In this document: in pieces, positions 8,333-17,539 of the stretch
Numbering within the stretch: the first letter of the stretch is position 1
Layout: each line of letters opens with the position of its first letter
From: Bacteroidia bacterium
GTDB lineage: Bacteria; Bacteroidota; Bacteroidia; JADZBD01
Direction: 5' to 3'
Assembly (NCBI GenBank): GCA_020054095.1
Contig: JAGVMA010000052.1
Coordinates: forward strand, 203,609-267,608
DNA length: 64,000 nt
The notes under the pieces: generated by a model
Seen by the model: the letters and a program-made list of their open reading frames with translations, nothing else
Databases searched by the model: none
What the model was told of the DNA's origin: nothing
Program-made: the position numbers and the translations under genes

Positions 8333-8671
8333 ACGTTTTAAGCGCTTGGGTAAAAATTCGCACAAATTAGAATTAGGTTTAGGGCAAGATATTACCATTA
8401 CAACCAAAGACCGTTTTTTTGCATTAACAACTGCCGCTATCGGATACCGTCAGCAAAAAACCGGTTTTACGGCATAGCATATACTACACCTATTTCTTAC
8501 CTCGTTTATTTTCAAATTCAGCAATGGGCAGGAATAAGCAATGGTTACACCGGACAACTCATTATTGATAATAAAAACAACAGAACACTTCCTAAAGACC
8601 TTTTGTATGCTCAACAAGGCACTAAGGGAATGTATAGCAGCTTTGAAATAGTAGTAATAGCAAACTCATAA
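8331..8671 (+). pseudogene. Decayed C-terminal fragment of an outer-membrane beta-barrel
   Basis: Translated in frame from 8331, the sequence gives HKLELGLGQDITIT and IGYRQQKTGFTA before a TAG at 8475-8477. After a frameshift, the frame from 8477 gives AYTTPISYLVYFQIQQWAGI SNGYT and continues open to TAA at 8669-8671. This is the usual end of a Bacteroidota barrel (IGYRYQ..K.GF..R..YTP.....WAGISxGY). There is no start and at least one shift, so it is a remnant. The stretch after 8546 (QLIIDNKNNRTLPKDLLYAQ) has no recognised relative. Confidence 0.6.
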
Positions 8672-8749
8672 GACAATCAACATTATCAATGTGGGTTGAT
8701 GATATAAGAAATGAAAAGGCAAGCTGAAGAGGCAATGTGCAATTTACAC

Positions 8750-8781
8750 TTGTATTAGCTAAATACTTAATTATAAATTTG
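8750..8781 (+). promoter_or_regulatory. Bacteroidota-type promoter
   Basis: TTG at 8750-8752, 21 bp spacer, and a perfect -7 box TAAATTTG at 8774-8781, giving a leader of about 20 nt before the ATG at 8806. Confidence 0.6.
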
Positions 8782-8805
8782 TATTTATAAAAGAAATGAA
8801 ACAAC

Positions 8806-9222
8806 ATGGCAAAATTAGCAGTAATAAAAACCACCCAAACCACCGCCAGCGTGGATGATTACATAAGTACCTTACCCACCGAGCAGCAGCGTGCAGATAG
8901 TGCTGTGCTATTGCGGCTGATGAAAAAAGCAAGTAAAGAAGAAGCTAAGCTATGGGGCAAATCTATGATAGGTTTCGGGAAATTAATTTACAAAAGTCCG
9001 GCCACAGGTCGCGAGGTGGAATGGTTTAAAATTGGTTTTTCGCCACGCAAAGCAAATTTTTCGTTGCACTTGGTATTAAACATTAAAGCGCACGAGCAAT
9101 TGCTTAAAAAACTTGGTAAACACAAAAGAGGAGTAGGTTGTCTTTACATTAATAAACTTGCCGATGTGGATATAAAAGTTTTGGAACAACTTATACAGGT
9201 GGCTGCAAAAGGGAAAAAGTAG
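8806..9222 (+). CDS. DUF1801 (YdhG-like) domain protein
   Basis: A 138-residue cytoplasmic protein. The DUF1801 pattern is visible: VDDYISTLPTEQQRADSAVL near the N-terminus, LWGKSMIGFGKLIYKSP, EWFKIGFSPRKANFSLHL, and KHKRGVGCLYINKLADVDIK towards the end. Family members are small single-domain proteins of undefined biochemical role. It has its own promoter (8750-8781) and stands alone between a decayed region and the convergent sugar cluster. Its stop codon lies in the left arm of the shared terminator hairpin (9214-9244). Confidence 0.88.
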   Translation: MAKLAVIKTTQTTASVDDYISTLPTEQQRADSAVLLRLMKKASKEEAKLWGKSMIGFGKLIYKSPATGREVEWFKIGFSPRKANFSLHLVLNIKAHEQLLKKLGKHKRGVGCLYINKLADVDIKVLEQLIQVAAKGKK

Positions 9223-9244
9223 TTATACCCAATCACTACTTTTT
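9214..9244. terminator. Bidirectional terminator overlapping both stop codons
   Basis: A perfect 10-bp stem AAAAAGTAGT (9214-9223) / ACTACTTTTT (9235-9244) with an 11-nt loop. It contains the TAG stop of the plus-strand DUF1801 gene and the TAG stop of the minus-strand epimerase gene, so the ends of both proteins are encoded in the hairpin. Confidence 0.7.
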
Positions 9245-10228
9245 AAAATCCTCAAAATTTTTGTGTTCTATTTTATTAAGTTCATCGGCAGTTAAGGATT
9301 TAAAATAATCGTAAGTAATTTTTAATCCTTCGGCACGGTTAACTTTTGGTTCCCATCCTAATATTTTTTTGGCTACAGTAATATCGGGCTTACGTTGTTT
9401 TGGGTCGTCTTGCGGCAGCGGCAGCGATATTAATTTTTGTTTGGTACCGGTGAGTTTTATAATTTCTTCGCCAAATTGCTTAATGGTTATTTCGCTTGGA
9501 TTACCAATGTTTACAGGTTGTACATAATCGCTCATAAGCAAACGGTAAATGCCTTCCACTAAATCATCTACGTAACAAAACGAACGCGTTTGTGAGCCAT
9601 CACCAAAGATAGTTAAGTCTTCACCACGCAATGCCTGGCCAATAAATGCAGGTAACACACGACCATCGTTAAGTCGCATGCGCGGCCCATAAGTATTAAA
9701 AATGCGCACAATGCGTGTTTCTAATTTATGATACGTGTGGTAAGCCATTGTAATTGCTTCCTGAAAACGCTTGGCTTCGTCATACACACCACGCGGACCA
9801 ATGGGATTTACATTGCCCCAATAATCTTCCGTTTGAGGATGCACTAATGGGTCGCCATAAACTTCGGATGTGGATGCCACTAAAATACGTGCGCCTTTTG
9901 CTTTTGCTAAGCCCAATAAATTGTGTGTACCCAGCGAACTTACTTTTAATGTTTGTATCGGAATTTTTAAATAATCAATAGGGCTTGCCGGTGATGCAAA
10001 ATGTAAAATATAATGTAATTCACCGCCAATGTGTACGTGCTGAGTAACATCGTGGTGATGAAACTCAAATTGTTCGAGCCGTGTTAAGTGCTCAATGTTT
10101 TTCATATCACCAGTTATTAAATTATCCATGCCTATCACATGGTAACCCTCTTTAATGAATCGGTCGCACAGGTGCGAGCCTAAAAAGCCCGCAGCGCCTG
10201 TAATTAATACTCGTTTACGATTAGTCAT
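9236..10228 (-). CDS. UDP-glucuronate decarboxylase (UDP-xylose synthase), SDR family
   Basis: Converts UDP-glucuronate to UDP-xylose with NAD+, supplying a sugar donor for polysaccharide. The 330-residue extended SDR shows the Rossmann motif [10 protein letters not shown] (11-20), the active-site Thr/Ser stretch STSEVYGDP (119-127) and the YxxxK pair in GVYDEAKR (Tyr149, Lys153). The block [20 protein letters not shown] is characteristic of UXS rather than other epimerases. Length fits bacterial UXS. It starts 4 bp inside the end of the upstream membrane protein gene, so they are cotranscribed, and its substrate is made by the UDP-glucose dehydrogenase two genes upstream. Confidence 0.93.
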   Translation of the reverse strand: MTNRKRVLITGAAGFLGSHLCDRFIKEGYHVIGMDNLITGDMKNIEHLTRLEQFEFHHHDVTQHVHIGGELHYILHFASPASPIDYLKIPIQTLKVSSLGTHNLLGLAKAKGARILVASTSEVYGDPLVHPQTEDYWGNVNPIGPRGVYDEAKRFQEAITMAYHTYHKLETRIVRIFNTYGPRMRLNDGRVLPAFIGQALRGEDLTIFGDGSQTRSFCYVDDLVEGIYRLLMSDYVQPVNIGNPSEITIKQFGEEIIKLTGTKQKLISLPLPQDDPKQRKPDITVAKKILGWEPKVNRAEGLKITYDYFKSLTADELNKIEHKNFEDFKK

Positions 10229-11721
10229 TTTTTATTTATTACGCTAAGTTGATTAATAACTGCATACACCATGAAAAAGAAAAACACACTGAACATAATT
10301 ACATACCTGTAATGGATAGGATGGCTGATAACTAAAAAGCCAACCGTGAGTATAAAAAAGATGAGAGTGAGCGCGATAATATTTTTTTGGTGTTCAGAGA
10401 AATTTAGTTTTTTACGCTTGAGCGCATAATATGCAAATGCAATTAGGCCTGCAATCCATGCCAAAAAATATTTTGCATAGTTGTAATCAATAAGATATTT
10501 GTAATAAAAATCGAACTTGGTAAAATAGCTTGGGTGATTAAGCCCGAACCATTCTTTGGTTTTCTCGTCAATCTTAGTAGCCGGAAAATAACTGTAATCA
10601 ACCAAAGGCGAAAAAAACTGCGCCACATTCCATAACACAAAGTGTTTGAAAAATTGTAATGGGTAATTTTTAATTAAATAGTTGGCGTATTTGCTTAAAA
10701 TGGTTCCGGTATAAATCCAGCATTTTACATAACCCCACTGTCCACCTCGTTTCATGTATACATCGGTTAACACCGTTTTACCCGGATAACCTTTGTACCA
10801 CATAAATGCAGTAGCGTTAACTTTATCCATACTGTAAATGCTATCGTTAAAGCGGGTGCATATACTGTTAATTCGTTTTAGTTCACTGTCTTTTATTTTT
10901 GATGAATCAATATCAATATAGGGCAAAATAGCAGTGGCATTATTTGCTTGTGCCCATCCGCTAAATCCTGAAAATGTTTCTATCTCCACTAATCGCTTGT
11001 TATCATTTATGCCTTGCTTATAAATAGAAAAAAACAAAAACAAATTAATGGCTGCCAAATACCAACTTTGTAAACGATAGATGTAAGCAAAAACAACCAC
11101 AGCCACTATTGGGTAAATAAGACCTGTGTAACGTATTTTCATTAAGAAAAAAAGTACAGCTCCGTTAAGCAAAAGCATAAGCCAGTTATTTCGGTTTTTC
11201 ACAAGCCACATTAGTGTGGTAAACCAAAAGATGGTAAGCGAAATAAAAACAGAATCGCTCATAAGCCATTTGCTGAGAAAAATAATTCCTTCGTTAAAGA
11301 GTGTGAAAAAAGCAAGTGCCCAAAAGAAATATTTTTTGACTGCAGGAAAAAAATATTTTATTGTAAACAGTAGAAATGCAAAACTGATAAAGTGCAAACC
11401 AAATTGCACAAGCATTAAAAAATTAACATTGTGAGATAGTGTTCCCACCAAGCGAATAAAGCCAGAATAGCCATAAGGGCGATAGCCACCAAAATCGGCA
11501 TTGATGGCGCAAAGCACATAGTTAGGCGAATCGGCAGTGGTATAAGGCGATGGGTAGCAGATTTGAAAAATAGTGTAAACCAAAGCAGATAGAAATGCAA
11601 AAATGAGCAGCTCGTTTCGATTTTGTTTTTCCTTAAAAACAAATCGAAAAAACTGCGCATTATCAGATGCAGCTGTTTCTGATTTGTTGACTACTGTTTC
11701 GGTTTTGTTTTTCTTTGCCAC
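10225..11721 (-). CDS. Polytopic membrane protein, probable GT-C-type glycosyltransferase
   Basis: A 498-residue protein with about ten hydrophobic segments and a basic cytoplasmic N-terminus ([11 protein letters not shown]...). After the first span comes [17 protein letters not shown], an acidic first-loop motif like that of GT-C lipid-linked sugar transferases. A large extracytoplasmic loop occupies about residues 215-350, and another run of spans follows. The apparent start is GTG at 11719-11721; no upstream ATG fits before the preceding gene's stop, 6 bp away. Placement between UGD and UXS genes suggests a surface-glycan role (inference). The family assignment is tentative. Confidence 0.6.
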   Translation of the reverse strand: MAKKNKTETVVNKSETAASDNAQFFRFVFKEKQNRNELLIFAFLSALVYTIFQICYPSPYTTADSPNYVLCAINADFGGYRPYGYSGFIRLVGTLSHNVNFLMLVQFGLHFISFAFLLFTIKYFFPAVKKYFFWALAFFTLFNEGIIFLSKWLMSDSVFISLTIFWFTTLMWLVKNRNNWLMLLLNGAVLFFLMKIRYTGLIYPIVAVVVFAYIYRLQSWYLAAINLFLFFSIYKQGINDNKRLVEIETFSGFSGWAQANNATAILPYIDIDSSKIKDSELKRINSICTRFNDSIYSMDKVNATAFMWYKGYPGKTVLTDVYMKRGGQWGYVKCWIYTGTILSKYANYLIKNYPLQFFKHFVLWNVAQFFSPLVDYSYFPATKIDEKTKEWFGLNHPSYFTKFDFYYKYLIDYNYAKYFLAWIAGLIAFAYYALKRKKLNFSEHQKNIIALTLIFFILTVGFLVISHPIHYRYVIMFSVFFFFMVYAVINQLSVINKK

Positions 11722-11727
11722 AGAAAA

Positions 11728-13044
11728 TTAGTGTGTAATTAATTCGCGACCCACGCTTGCATAGTAATAACCCAATTCTCGCATTTGCTGTGTGCTGTAT
11801 AAATTACGTCCATCAAAAATGGTTTTGTTTTTTAATGCAGCAGATACTTTTTCAAATTCAGGAGTGCGGAACACCGCCCACTCGGTGCATATAACAAGGC
11901 AATCGGCATCTTTAAGCGCATCGTATTGGTTATCGGCAAAATTTATCCTAGCGCCATAAAGTTTTTTTACATTTTCCATCGCCTCTGGGTCGAATGCGGT
12001 AACCGTTGCACCTGCACTAATTAATTCATCAATAATATAAAGAGCAGGAGCTTCGCGTATATCGTCAGTATCGGGTTTAAAGGCAAGTCCCCAAATAGCA
12101 ATATGTTTATTTTTTAAATCGTTTTTAAAGTAGTGCTTTATTTTAGGTACCAAAGTTGTTTTTTGTTTTTCGTTTACATCCATTACCGATGTGAGTATTT
12201 TAAAATCGTATTTGGCATCGTTAGCCGATTTGTAAAGTGCTTGCACATCTTTAGGAAAGCAGCTTCCACCGTATCCTATGCCCGGAAATAAAAAGCGCTT
12301 TCCTATTCTATCGTCCGATCCAATTCCAATGCGAACCATATCTACATCGGCACCAAGCAATTCACACAAATTAGCAATCTCGTTCATGAAAGTAATTTTG
12401 GTTGCTAAAAATGCGTTGGCTGCATACTTTGTAAGCTCTGCCGATTTTTCGTCCATAAAAAATATTGGATTTCCTTGTCGCACAAATGGCTTGTAAAGTT
12501 CTTCCATTATTTTTTTTGCTTTATCAGATGATGTTCCTATCACCACTCTATCGGGTTTCATAAAATCATCTACAGCATATCCTTCGCGCAAAAACTCAGG
12601 GTTGCTCACAATGTCAAATTCGGTTTTGCTCCCAGAGGACAAAACAGCTTGTTTTACTTTTTCGGCTGTGCCAACCGGAACGGTGCTTTTATCTACTATT
12701 ACTTTATAATCAGTGATGATATTTCCTAAGTCTTTAGCTACTCCCAACACATAACTTAAATCGGCAGAGCCATCTTCGCCCGGAGGTGTGGGCAATGCAA
12801 GGAAAATAATTTTGGCATCTTTTACTGCATCGGCAAGTTTGGTTGTAAAACTTAATCGGCCGGCTTTAATATTGCGGTGAAAAAGAACATCTAAATGCGG
12901 CTCGTATATTGGCACTATACCACTGCGCATTTTGTTCACTTTTTCTTCGTTTATATCCACACATATTACATTGTTTCCGGTTTCGGCAAAACAAGTACCT
13001 GTAACCAATCCAACGTATCCTGTTCCTACTACTGCTATGTTCAT
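11728..13044 (-). CDS. ugd: UDP-glucose 6-dehydrogenase
   Basis: Oxidises UDP-glucose to UDP-glucuronate with two NAD+, the step before UXS. The 438-residue protein has the N-terminal Rossmann motif GTGYVGLVTGTCFAE (7-21), the central KSTVPVGT block (119-126), the catalytic cysteine in GYGGSCFPKDV (Cys262), and the C-terminal UDP-binding domain with GLAFKPDTDDIREAP. The ATG at 13044 is preferred: a longer frame to 13092 would add 16 residues encoded by the palindromic repeat at 13068-13086 and precede the true N-terminus MNIAVVG. It is transcribed in the direction of the GT-C and UXS genes. Confidence 0.96.
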   Translation of the reverse strand: MNIAVVGTGYVGLVTGTCFAETGNNVICVDINEEKVNKMRSGIVPIYEPHLDVLFHRNIKAGRLSFTTKLADAVKDAKIIFLALPTPPGEDGSADLSYVLGVAKDLGNIITDYKVIVDKSTVPVGTAEKVKQAVLSSGSKTEFDIVSNPEFLREGYAVDDFMKPDRVVIGTSSDKAKKIMEELYKPFVRQGNPIFFMDEKSAELTKYAANAFLATKITFMNEIANLCELLGADVDMVRIGIGSDDRIGKRFLFPGIGYGGSCFPKDVQALYKSANDAKYDFKILTSVMDVNEKQKTTLVPKIKHYFKNDLKNKHIAIWGLAFKPDTDDIREAPALYIIDELISAGATVTAFDPEAMENVKKLYGARINFADNQYDALKDADCLVICTEWAVFRTPEFEKVSAALKNKTIFDGRNLYSTQQMRELGYYYASVGRELITH

Positions 13045-13067
13045 TTTTATTATTGGCCTCTCTCCTG

Positions 13068-13136
13068 CTCTCCCCTTAGGGGAGAGAGACAATTATATTA
13101 TTTTTTACCACCCTCCTTTGGGGAGGGAAGGGTGGG
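13068..13136. repeat. Two adjacent palindromic repeats
   Basis: CTCTCCCC-TTA-GGGGAGAG lies at 13068-13086. A second, imperfect C/G-rich palindrome, CACCCTCCTTTGGGGAGGG with AAGGGTG following, lies at about 13109-13134. They occupy the gap between the aminotransferase stop and the ugd start and belong to the same intergenic repeat class as the element inside the coding region at 63699-63735. Confidence 0.7.
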
Positions 13137-13144
13137 GTTTTTAA

Positions 13145-14284
13145 CTAATTAACAAATTCCAAAACACTATCGGTAATATATTTCAATGTACTCTCGTCCA
13201 ATTCGGTGTGCATTGGCAGCGATATTACATTTTTGCACAAGTGAATTGTTATCGGAAAATTTTCGTCTTTAAACAAAGGATTGTGATATGCTTTTTGGTG
13301 ATGAAGCGGGAGCGGGTAATAAATCATTGCCGGAATATCTTTTGTGGCCAAATGCTCCCTCAGCTTATTTCGATCAACACCATTAAGCACTAAAGTGTAT
13401 TGATGAAAAACGTGTGTAGAATTTTTGGCACGTGCCGGTGTTTTAATTTTAGGATTATTGGCAAATGCTTTATCGTAATATGCTGCTGCATTATTACGCG
13501 CTGTTGCGTAGCTATCAAGCTGTTTTAATTTTATACGGAGCACTGCTGCTTGCAAGCTATCAAGGCGGGAATTAACGCCTATGTCATCGTGAATGTATTG
13601 CACCGATTGACCATGATTGGCAATCATTCGGATGCGTGCTGCTAATTTATCATCATTAGTGTAAAGCGCTCCGCCATCGCCATAACATCCTAAGTTTTTT
13701 GATGGGAAAAAGCTGGTGCATCCAACTGTGCCAATTGTTCCACCTTTGTGCGTTTTACCATCAGCCGATGTGTATTCGGCACCTATGGCTTGTGCCACAT
13801 CTTCTATCACATATAAATTATGTTTCTTGGCAATATCCATAATTTTATCCATATCGGCACACTGGCCATACAAGTGAACCGACACAATTGCTTTTGTTTT
13901 TGGAGTTATTGCTTTTTCAATAGCCGCTGGGTCAATGGTAAATGTATCGGGATTGCACTCAACCAAAACAGGTGTGAGCTTAAGCAATGCAATTACTTCG
14001 GCAGTGGCCACATAAGTAAAATTTGCAGTAATTACTTCATCGCCCGGTTTTAAATCGAGCGCCATCATGGCAATTTGCAGCGCATCGGTTCCGTTTGCAC
14101 AAGGTATTACGTGTTTTACACTTAAATATTTTTCAAGATCCGCCTGAAATGCTTTCACCTCCGGCCCATTTATAAAAGCAGTATTATTTATCACATTACT
14201 GATGGCAGTATCTACTTCTGTTTTGATTTTTTCGTACTGCGTTTTTAAATCAACCATTTGTATTTTTCGCGCTGTTTTTTCCAT
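13145..14284 (-). CDS. DegT/DnrJ/EryC1/StrS-family sugar aminotransferase
   Basis: A PLP-dependent aminotransferase of nucleotide-sugar synthesis, 379 residues. Visible features are PCANGTDALQIAMMALDL (cofactor phosphate binding, 61-78), the VHLYGQ motif (136-141), the aspartate-containing IEDVAQAIGAE (160-170), and the PLP-lysine block SFFPSKNLG (Lys196) followed by GDGGAL. WbpE/WlbC-like members of this group make UDP-GlcNAc3NA-type sugars, but substrate cannot be fixed from sequence. The first gene of the cluster, it has a near-consensus promoter (14309-14316). Residue 10 (Met) is an alternative start. Confidence 0.93.
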   Translation of the reverse strand: MEKTARKIQMVDLKTQYEKIKTEVDTAISNVINNTAFINGPEVKAFQADLEKYLSVKHVIPCANGTDALQIAMMALDLKPGDEVITANFTYVATAEVIALLKLTPVLVECNPDTFTIDPAAIEKAITPKTKAIVSVHLYGQCADMDKIMDIAKKHNLYVIEDVAQAIGAEYTSADGKTHKGGTIGTVGCTSFFPSKNLGCYGDGGALYTNDDKLAARIRMIANHGQSVQYIHDDIGVNSRLDSLQAAVLRIKLKQLDSYATARNNAAAYYDKAFANNPKIKTPARAKNSTHVFHQYTLVLNGVDRNKLREHLATKDIPAMIYYPLPLHHQKAYHNPLFKDENFPITIHLCKNVISLPMHTELDESTLKYITDSVLEFVN

Positions 14285-14308
14285 ACTGATATTTTTAATA
14301 AAGTGTTG

Positions 14309-14316
14309 CGAATATA
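14309..14316 (-). promoter_or_regulatory. Candidate -7 box of the sugar cluster
   Basis: On the minus strand this reads TATATTCG, one mismatch from TAnnTTTG, 24 nt before the aminotransferase ATG. Confidence 0.4.
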
Positions 14317-14354
14317 GGCAATTTTAGAGCACATTTTTCGTTAGTAAATCATAT

Positions 14355-14362
14355 TATCTTTG
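14355..14362 (+). promoter_or_regulatory. -7 box directly before the start codon
   Basis: Perfect TATCTTTG, separated by only 5 nt from the ATG at 14368, which predicts a leaderless or nearly leaderless mRNA for this gene and waaA. Confidence 0.6.
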
Positions 14363-14367
14363 TAATA

Positions 14368-15126
14368 ATGGTAATTGTAAAAAAAACACTTTTTATAATC
14401 TTTTTATGTCTTGCGCTAAGTTTAAGAGCGCAGGTAAATATTAAAGATTCAATCATTAATTGTTCGTTCACAGGGCTATCATTAGGCATGGATTTGCCGG
14501 GGGGTAATCTCTCCAAGCGATTTGGGTATAATTCGCATATAGCATTTTCTTATTTCTATAAAACAAAAACCAACTGGTTATTTGCATTTGATGTAGGTTA
14601 TATTTTTGGAAGCAAAATAAAAGAGAATGGAATATTAGATAGTATAAAAACCAGCACCGGCAACATCATAAACAAGAACGGAGAATTTGCCGAAGTGCGC
14701 CTTTTTGAACGCGGTTGGGTATCAACCATAAGAGGCGGAAAATTGTTTCCGGTAATTGGCCCGAATAAAAACTGTGGCATTTTTGTAATGGTAGGTGGTG
14801 GAGTTTTACAACATCGCATTCGGATTGATGATATTGGCAACAACTCTTTACAATTAAGAAAAGAGTACAAAAAAGGTTACGACCGACTTACCAATGGTTT
14901 TGCGCTTAGCCAGAGTGTTGGCTATTTACACTTGGGCAACAAACGATTTGTCAACTTTTTTGCCTTATTTGAATTCACACAAGGTTTTACACAAAGTCGC
15001 AGAAGCTGGGATTATGATTTAATGCGAAGAGATACTGAAAAACGAATTGATTTATTAAATGGTTTCCGCTTTGGCTGGATTTTACCTTTGTATAAAAAGA
15101 CACCTGATGAATTTTATTATTATTGA
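14368..15126 (+). CDS. Exported protein, probable outer-membrane beta-barrel
   Basis: A 252-residue hypothetical protein with a signal peptide (MVIVKKTLFIIFLCLALSLRAQ). The body has beta-strand-like segments such as SHIAFSYFYKTKTNWLFAFDV, GIFVMVGGGVLQHRI and FALSQSVGYLHLG, and a final strand NGFRFGWILPLY. The arrangement is typical of 8-stranded or similar barrels in this phylum. It is coupled to the Kdo transferase gene through TGATG at 15124-15128, which hints at a shared LPS/outer-membrane context (inference). No named family recognised. Confidence 0.75.
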   Translation: MVIVKKTLFIIFLCLALSLRAQVNIKDSIINCSFTGLSLGMDLPGGNLSKRFGYNSHIAFSYFYKTKTNWLFAFDVGYIFGSKIKENGILDSIKTSTGNIINKNGEFAEVRLFERGWVSTIRGGKLFPVIGPNKNCGIFVMVGGGVLQHRIRIDDIGNNSLQLRKEYKKGYDRLTNGFALSQSVGYLHLGNKRFVNFFALFEFTQGFTQSRRSWDYDLMRRDTEKRIDLLNGFRFGWILPLYKKTPDEFYYY

Positions 15127-16370
15127 TGCGCCTACTCTACTCTTTTTCTATCCGCCTATATGTTATGCTTATACATATAGCAGCACTGTTTAATAAAAAA
15201 GCAAGACTGTGGGCGAACGGAAGAAAAAATGTTTTTGAGAATTTAGAAAAAAAACTTGCTACAATAAATAAGCCCAGTGCAAAACTATATTGGTTTCATT
15301 GCTCATCATTAGGCGAGTTTGAACAAGGCAGGCCACTTATTGAAAAAACAAGAGAGAAAGAAAATGTCATTATCCTTGTTTCATTTTTTTCACCATCAGG
15401 CTACGAAATAAGAAAAAACTACCCGCTTGCCGATTATGTTTTTTACCTACCTACAGATACACAAAGCAATGCGAAAAAAATTTTAGCAACAATAAAACCT
15501 ACTGCCGTATTTTTTATCAAATACGAATTTTGGTTTAATATTCTAAACGCATTAAAACAAAATAAAATTCCGGTTTATTTGGTAAGCGGTGTTTTCCGAC
15601 CCGAACAACATTTCTTTAAATGGTATGGCAGTTGGTTTGCAAAGCAACTAAAAAACTTTGAGCAGTTTTTTTTACAGAACGAAACGAGCCAAAAACTACT
15701 CAACCAAATAGGATATAAGAACACAACCCTATGTGGCGATACGCGTTTTGACAGGGTGGCACAAGTAGCATTGCAAAAAAAAGAAATTGAAATAGCGAAG
15801 CAGTTTTCTGCCAGTGCTAAAACAATTGTTGCAGGTAGCACTTGGCCTGCTGATGAAACTATTTTAGCCGATGCAATTAGTAATGACAAACTGCAAAATA
15901 TGAAGCTAATTATTGCTCCTCACGAAATAGACGAGCAACATTTGGCTGCTATTGAAAAATCATTCAACGGAAAAAAAATTGTTCGCTTTTCAAAAGCGGA
16001 CGTATTGAGTGTGATTAATTTTGATGTGCTGATTATTGACAATATTGGTATGTTATCATCTCTTTACCAATATGCTTACATTGCCTATATTGGTGGGGCC
16101 TTCGACAAAGGATTGCATAATATTTTAGAAGCAGCCGCACACGGCTGCCCTATTTTATTTGGACCTAATCACAAAAAATTTGCTGAGGCCGCTGCATTGA
16201 TTGATGCCGGTGGTGCATTTGAAATAAATTCTACAGCGCAGTTTATAAACTATTCGAGTATGCTACTGAATGAGCCCGCAATGCAAAAAATGGCGGCACT
16301 GTGCAGTAAAAATTATGTTAATACAAATAAAGGCGCTTGCGATATTATTCTAAATCAAATCGCTATTTGA
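15126..16370 (+). CDS. waaA: 3-deoxy-D-manno-octulosonic acid (Kdo) transferase
   Basis: Adds Kdo to lipid A precursor at the inner membrane. The 414-residue protein has an N-terminal membrane-associating segment (LYSFSIRLYVMLIHIAALF), the GT30 N-domain block WFHCSSLGEFEQGRPLIE with the conserved Glu, LVSFFSPSGYE, YEFWFN, and the C-terminal half GSTWPADE, APHEIDE and IGGAFDKGLHNILEAAAHG. I chose the ATG at 15126, which overlaps the upstream stop as TGATG; an alternative start one codon earlier would be TTG. Length and motifs fit the family well. Confidence 0.95.
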   Translation: MRLLYSFSIRLYVMLIHIAALFNKKARLWANGRKNVFENLEKKLATINKPSAKLYWFHCSSLGEFEQGRPLIEKTREKENVIILVSFFSPSGYEIRKNYPLADYVFYLPTDTQSNAKKILATIKPTAVFFIKYEFWFNILNALKQNKIPVYLVSGVFRPEQHFFKWYGSWFAKQLKNFEQFFLQNETSQKLLNQIGYKNTTLCGDTRFDRVAQVALQKKEIEIAKQFSASAKTIVAGSTWPADETILADAISNDKLQNMKLIIAPHEIDEQHLAAIEKSFNGKKIVRFSKADVLSVINFDVLIIDNIGMLSSLYQYAYIAYIGGAFDKGLHNILEAAAHGCPILFGPNHKKFAEAAALIDAGGAFEINSTAQFINYSSMLLNEPAMQKMAALCSKNYVNTNKGACDIILNQIAI

Positions 16371-16371
16371 T

Positions 16372-16914
16372 TTAATCCAACTTATCTTCAATTGCATCCA
16401 TTTTTTCATCGGTGTAAGCACCCGAAGTGGTATAAATGATTTTACCCTCGGCATCTAAAACAAAAATATATGGCACATTCTCTTTGGTTAGCTGTAAATC
16501 TTTATAATACTTATCCAAATCGCCTTTGTAAATAAGTATGTAAGGATGCAATTGATTATCAATATCGGTTTTTAGTTTGTTTTTTGCAGCATCGGCAGTA
16601 GCTGCTTTCAGACCGGTAAACATCGGAATGAAATATAAATTAATATCATAAGGCACTAATTGTGTTTGCGCTATAAATTTATCGTATGTGGGTTCGAGCC
16701 AAGTTTTTAAATCGGCTTCGGCATCTTTTGAAAACGCAAGGCAAAGCAAAGTTTGTTTGCCTTTCACTCCTGCGGGTAATGTAACTTTTTTGTCATCTAT
16801 GGTTGTTCCGTTTAAATCCGGAAATTGCTTGCCTATTACATCGGTAACTATTTTAAACCCGAAAACTGATACTACAGCCAAAAATGTAAATGAGGTGATG
16901 ATTGTTTTGCGCAT
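16372..16914 (-). CDS. Exported thioredoxin-fold-like protein lacking CxxC
   Basis: A 180-residue protein starting MRKTIITSFTFLAVVSVF, a signal-anchor-like stretch. The rest has an AhpC/thioredoxin-like order: GKQFPDLNGTTIDDKKVTLP, then GKQTLLCLAFSKDAEADLKTW where the redox CxxC would lie, a cis-Pro-like ENVPYIFVLD, and AEGKIIYTTSGAYTDE. No CxxC motif is present, so it is unlikely to be a classical oxidoreductase. The start at 16914 is preferred over an extension to 16986, which would overlap the divergent msrB start. It ends 1 bp after the waaA stop, convergently. Confidence 0.7.
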   Translation of the reverse strand: MRKTIITSFTFLAVVSVFGFKIVTDVIGKQFPDLNGTTIDDKKVTLPAGVKGKQTLLCLAFSKDAEADLKTWLEPTYDKFIAQTQLVPYDINLYFIPMFTGLKAATADAAKNKLKTDIDNQLHPYILIYKGDLDKYYKDLQLTKENVPYIFVLDAEGKIIYTTSGAYTDEKMDAIEDKLD

Positions 16915-16938
16915 ATTTATAATTTTAACATTCATTAA

Positions 16939-16966
16939 CAAAACTAAAGCCAAACTTGCAAACGTA
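16939..16966 (-). promoter_or_regulatory. Two -7-type boxes before the thioredoxin-like gene
   Basis: On the minus strand TACGTTTG (16966-16959) and TAGTTTTG (16946-16939) both match TAnnTTTG; the nearer lies 24 nt before the ATG at 16914. Confidence 0.45.
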
Positions 16967-16985
16967 TATCTGATAAAAATTAACA

Positions 16986-17507
16986 ATGTATAAACTTATC
17001 ACGATAATAATAAGTGCGATGCTTTTAAAAACTTGCACCGAAGTACCTAACAGTTCATTAGCTAATACACTCACTACAAATAATACCACTATGGGCGACA
17101 CCAATAAAATTGTGAAAACAGAAGAAGAATGGAAAAAAATACTTAGTCCCGAACAGTTTTACATACTGCGCGAAAAAGGAACTGAACGACCATTTACTGG
17201 TGCGCTCCTGCACAACGAAGAAAAAGGCGTGTATAACTGCGCTGCCTGTGGAAATGAACTATTTACTTCAGACATGAAATTTGATTCGCACTGCGGCTGG
17301 CCAAGTTTTGACAAAGAAATAGAAGGTGGAAAAATAATTCAGAAAAAAGACAGCTCTTTTGGCATGGTGCGGATTGAAATTATGTGCGCTAAATGTGGCG
17401 GACACTTAGGGCATATTTTTGATGATGGGCCTACCGAAACAGGCATGCGTTATTGTGTTAATTCTGTTTCAATAGGTTTTAAAAAAGATAGTACTGCTTC
17501 AAAGTAA
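16986..17507 (+). CDS. msrB: Peptide-methionine (R)-S-oxide reductase
   Basis: Reduces methionine-R-sulfoxide in proteins. The 173-residue product has an N-terminal hydrophobic segment ending LLKTC at Cys17, which could act as an atypical lipobox or signal sequence, so an extracytoplasmic location is likely. The MsrB fold follows: zinc CxxC pairs Cys85/Cys88 (NCAACGNELF) and Cys134/Cys137 (MCAKCGGHLGH), HCGWPSF (102-108), and catalytic Cys157 in GMRYCVNSVSIGF. All conserved residues are present. It is divergent from the thioredoxin-like gene, which has no active CxxC and so is not its obvious reductant. Confidence 0.95.
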   Translation: MYKLITIIISAMLLKTCTEVPNSSLANTLTTNNTTMGDTNKIVKTEEEWKKILSPEQFYILREKGTERPFTGALLHNEEKGVYNCAACGNELFTSDMKFDSHCGWPSFDKEIEGGKIIQKKDSSFGMVRIEIMCAKCGGHLGHIFDDGPTETGMRYCVNSVSIGFKKDSTASK

Positions 17508-17539
17508 TAATGCATAAAGCTAATTAGTACCTTAGCGAA

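Noticed and set aside
13045..13092. Extended start of ugd at 13092
   Set aside because: The extra residues are encoded by the palindromic repeat 13068-13086 and precede the conserved Rossmann start MNIAVVG at 13044.
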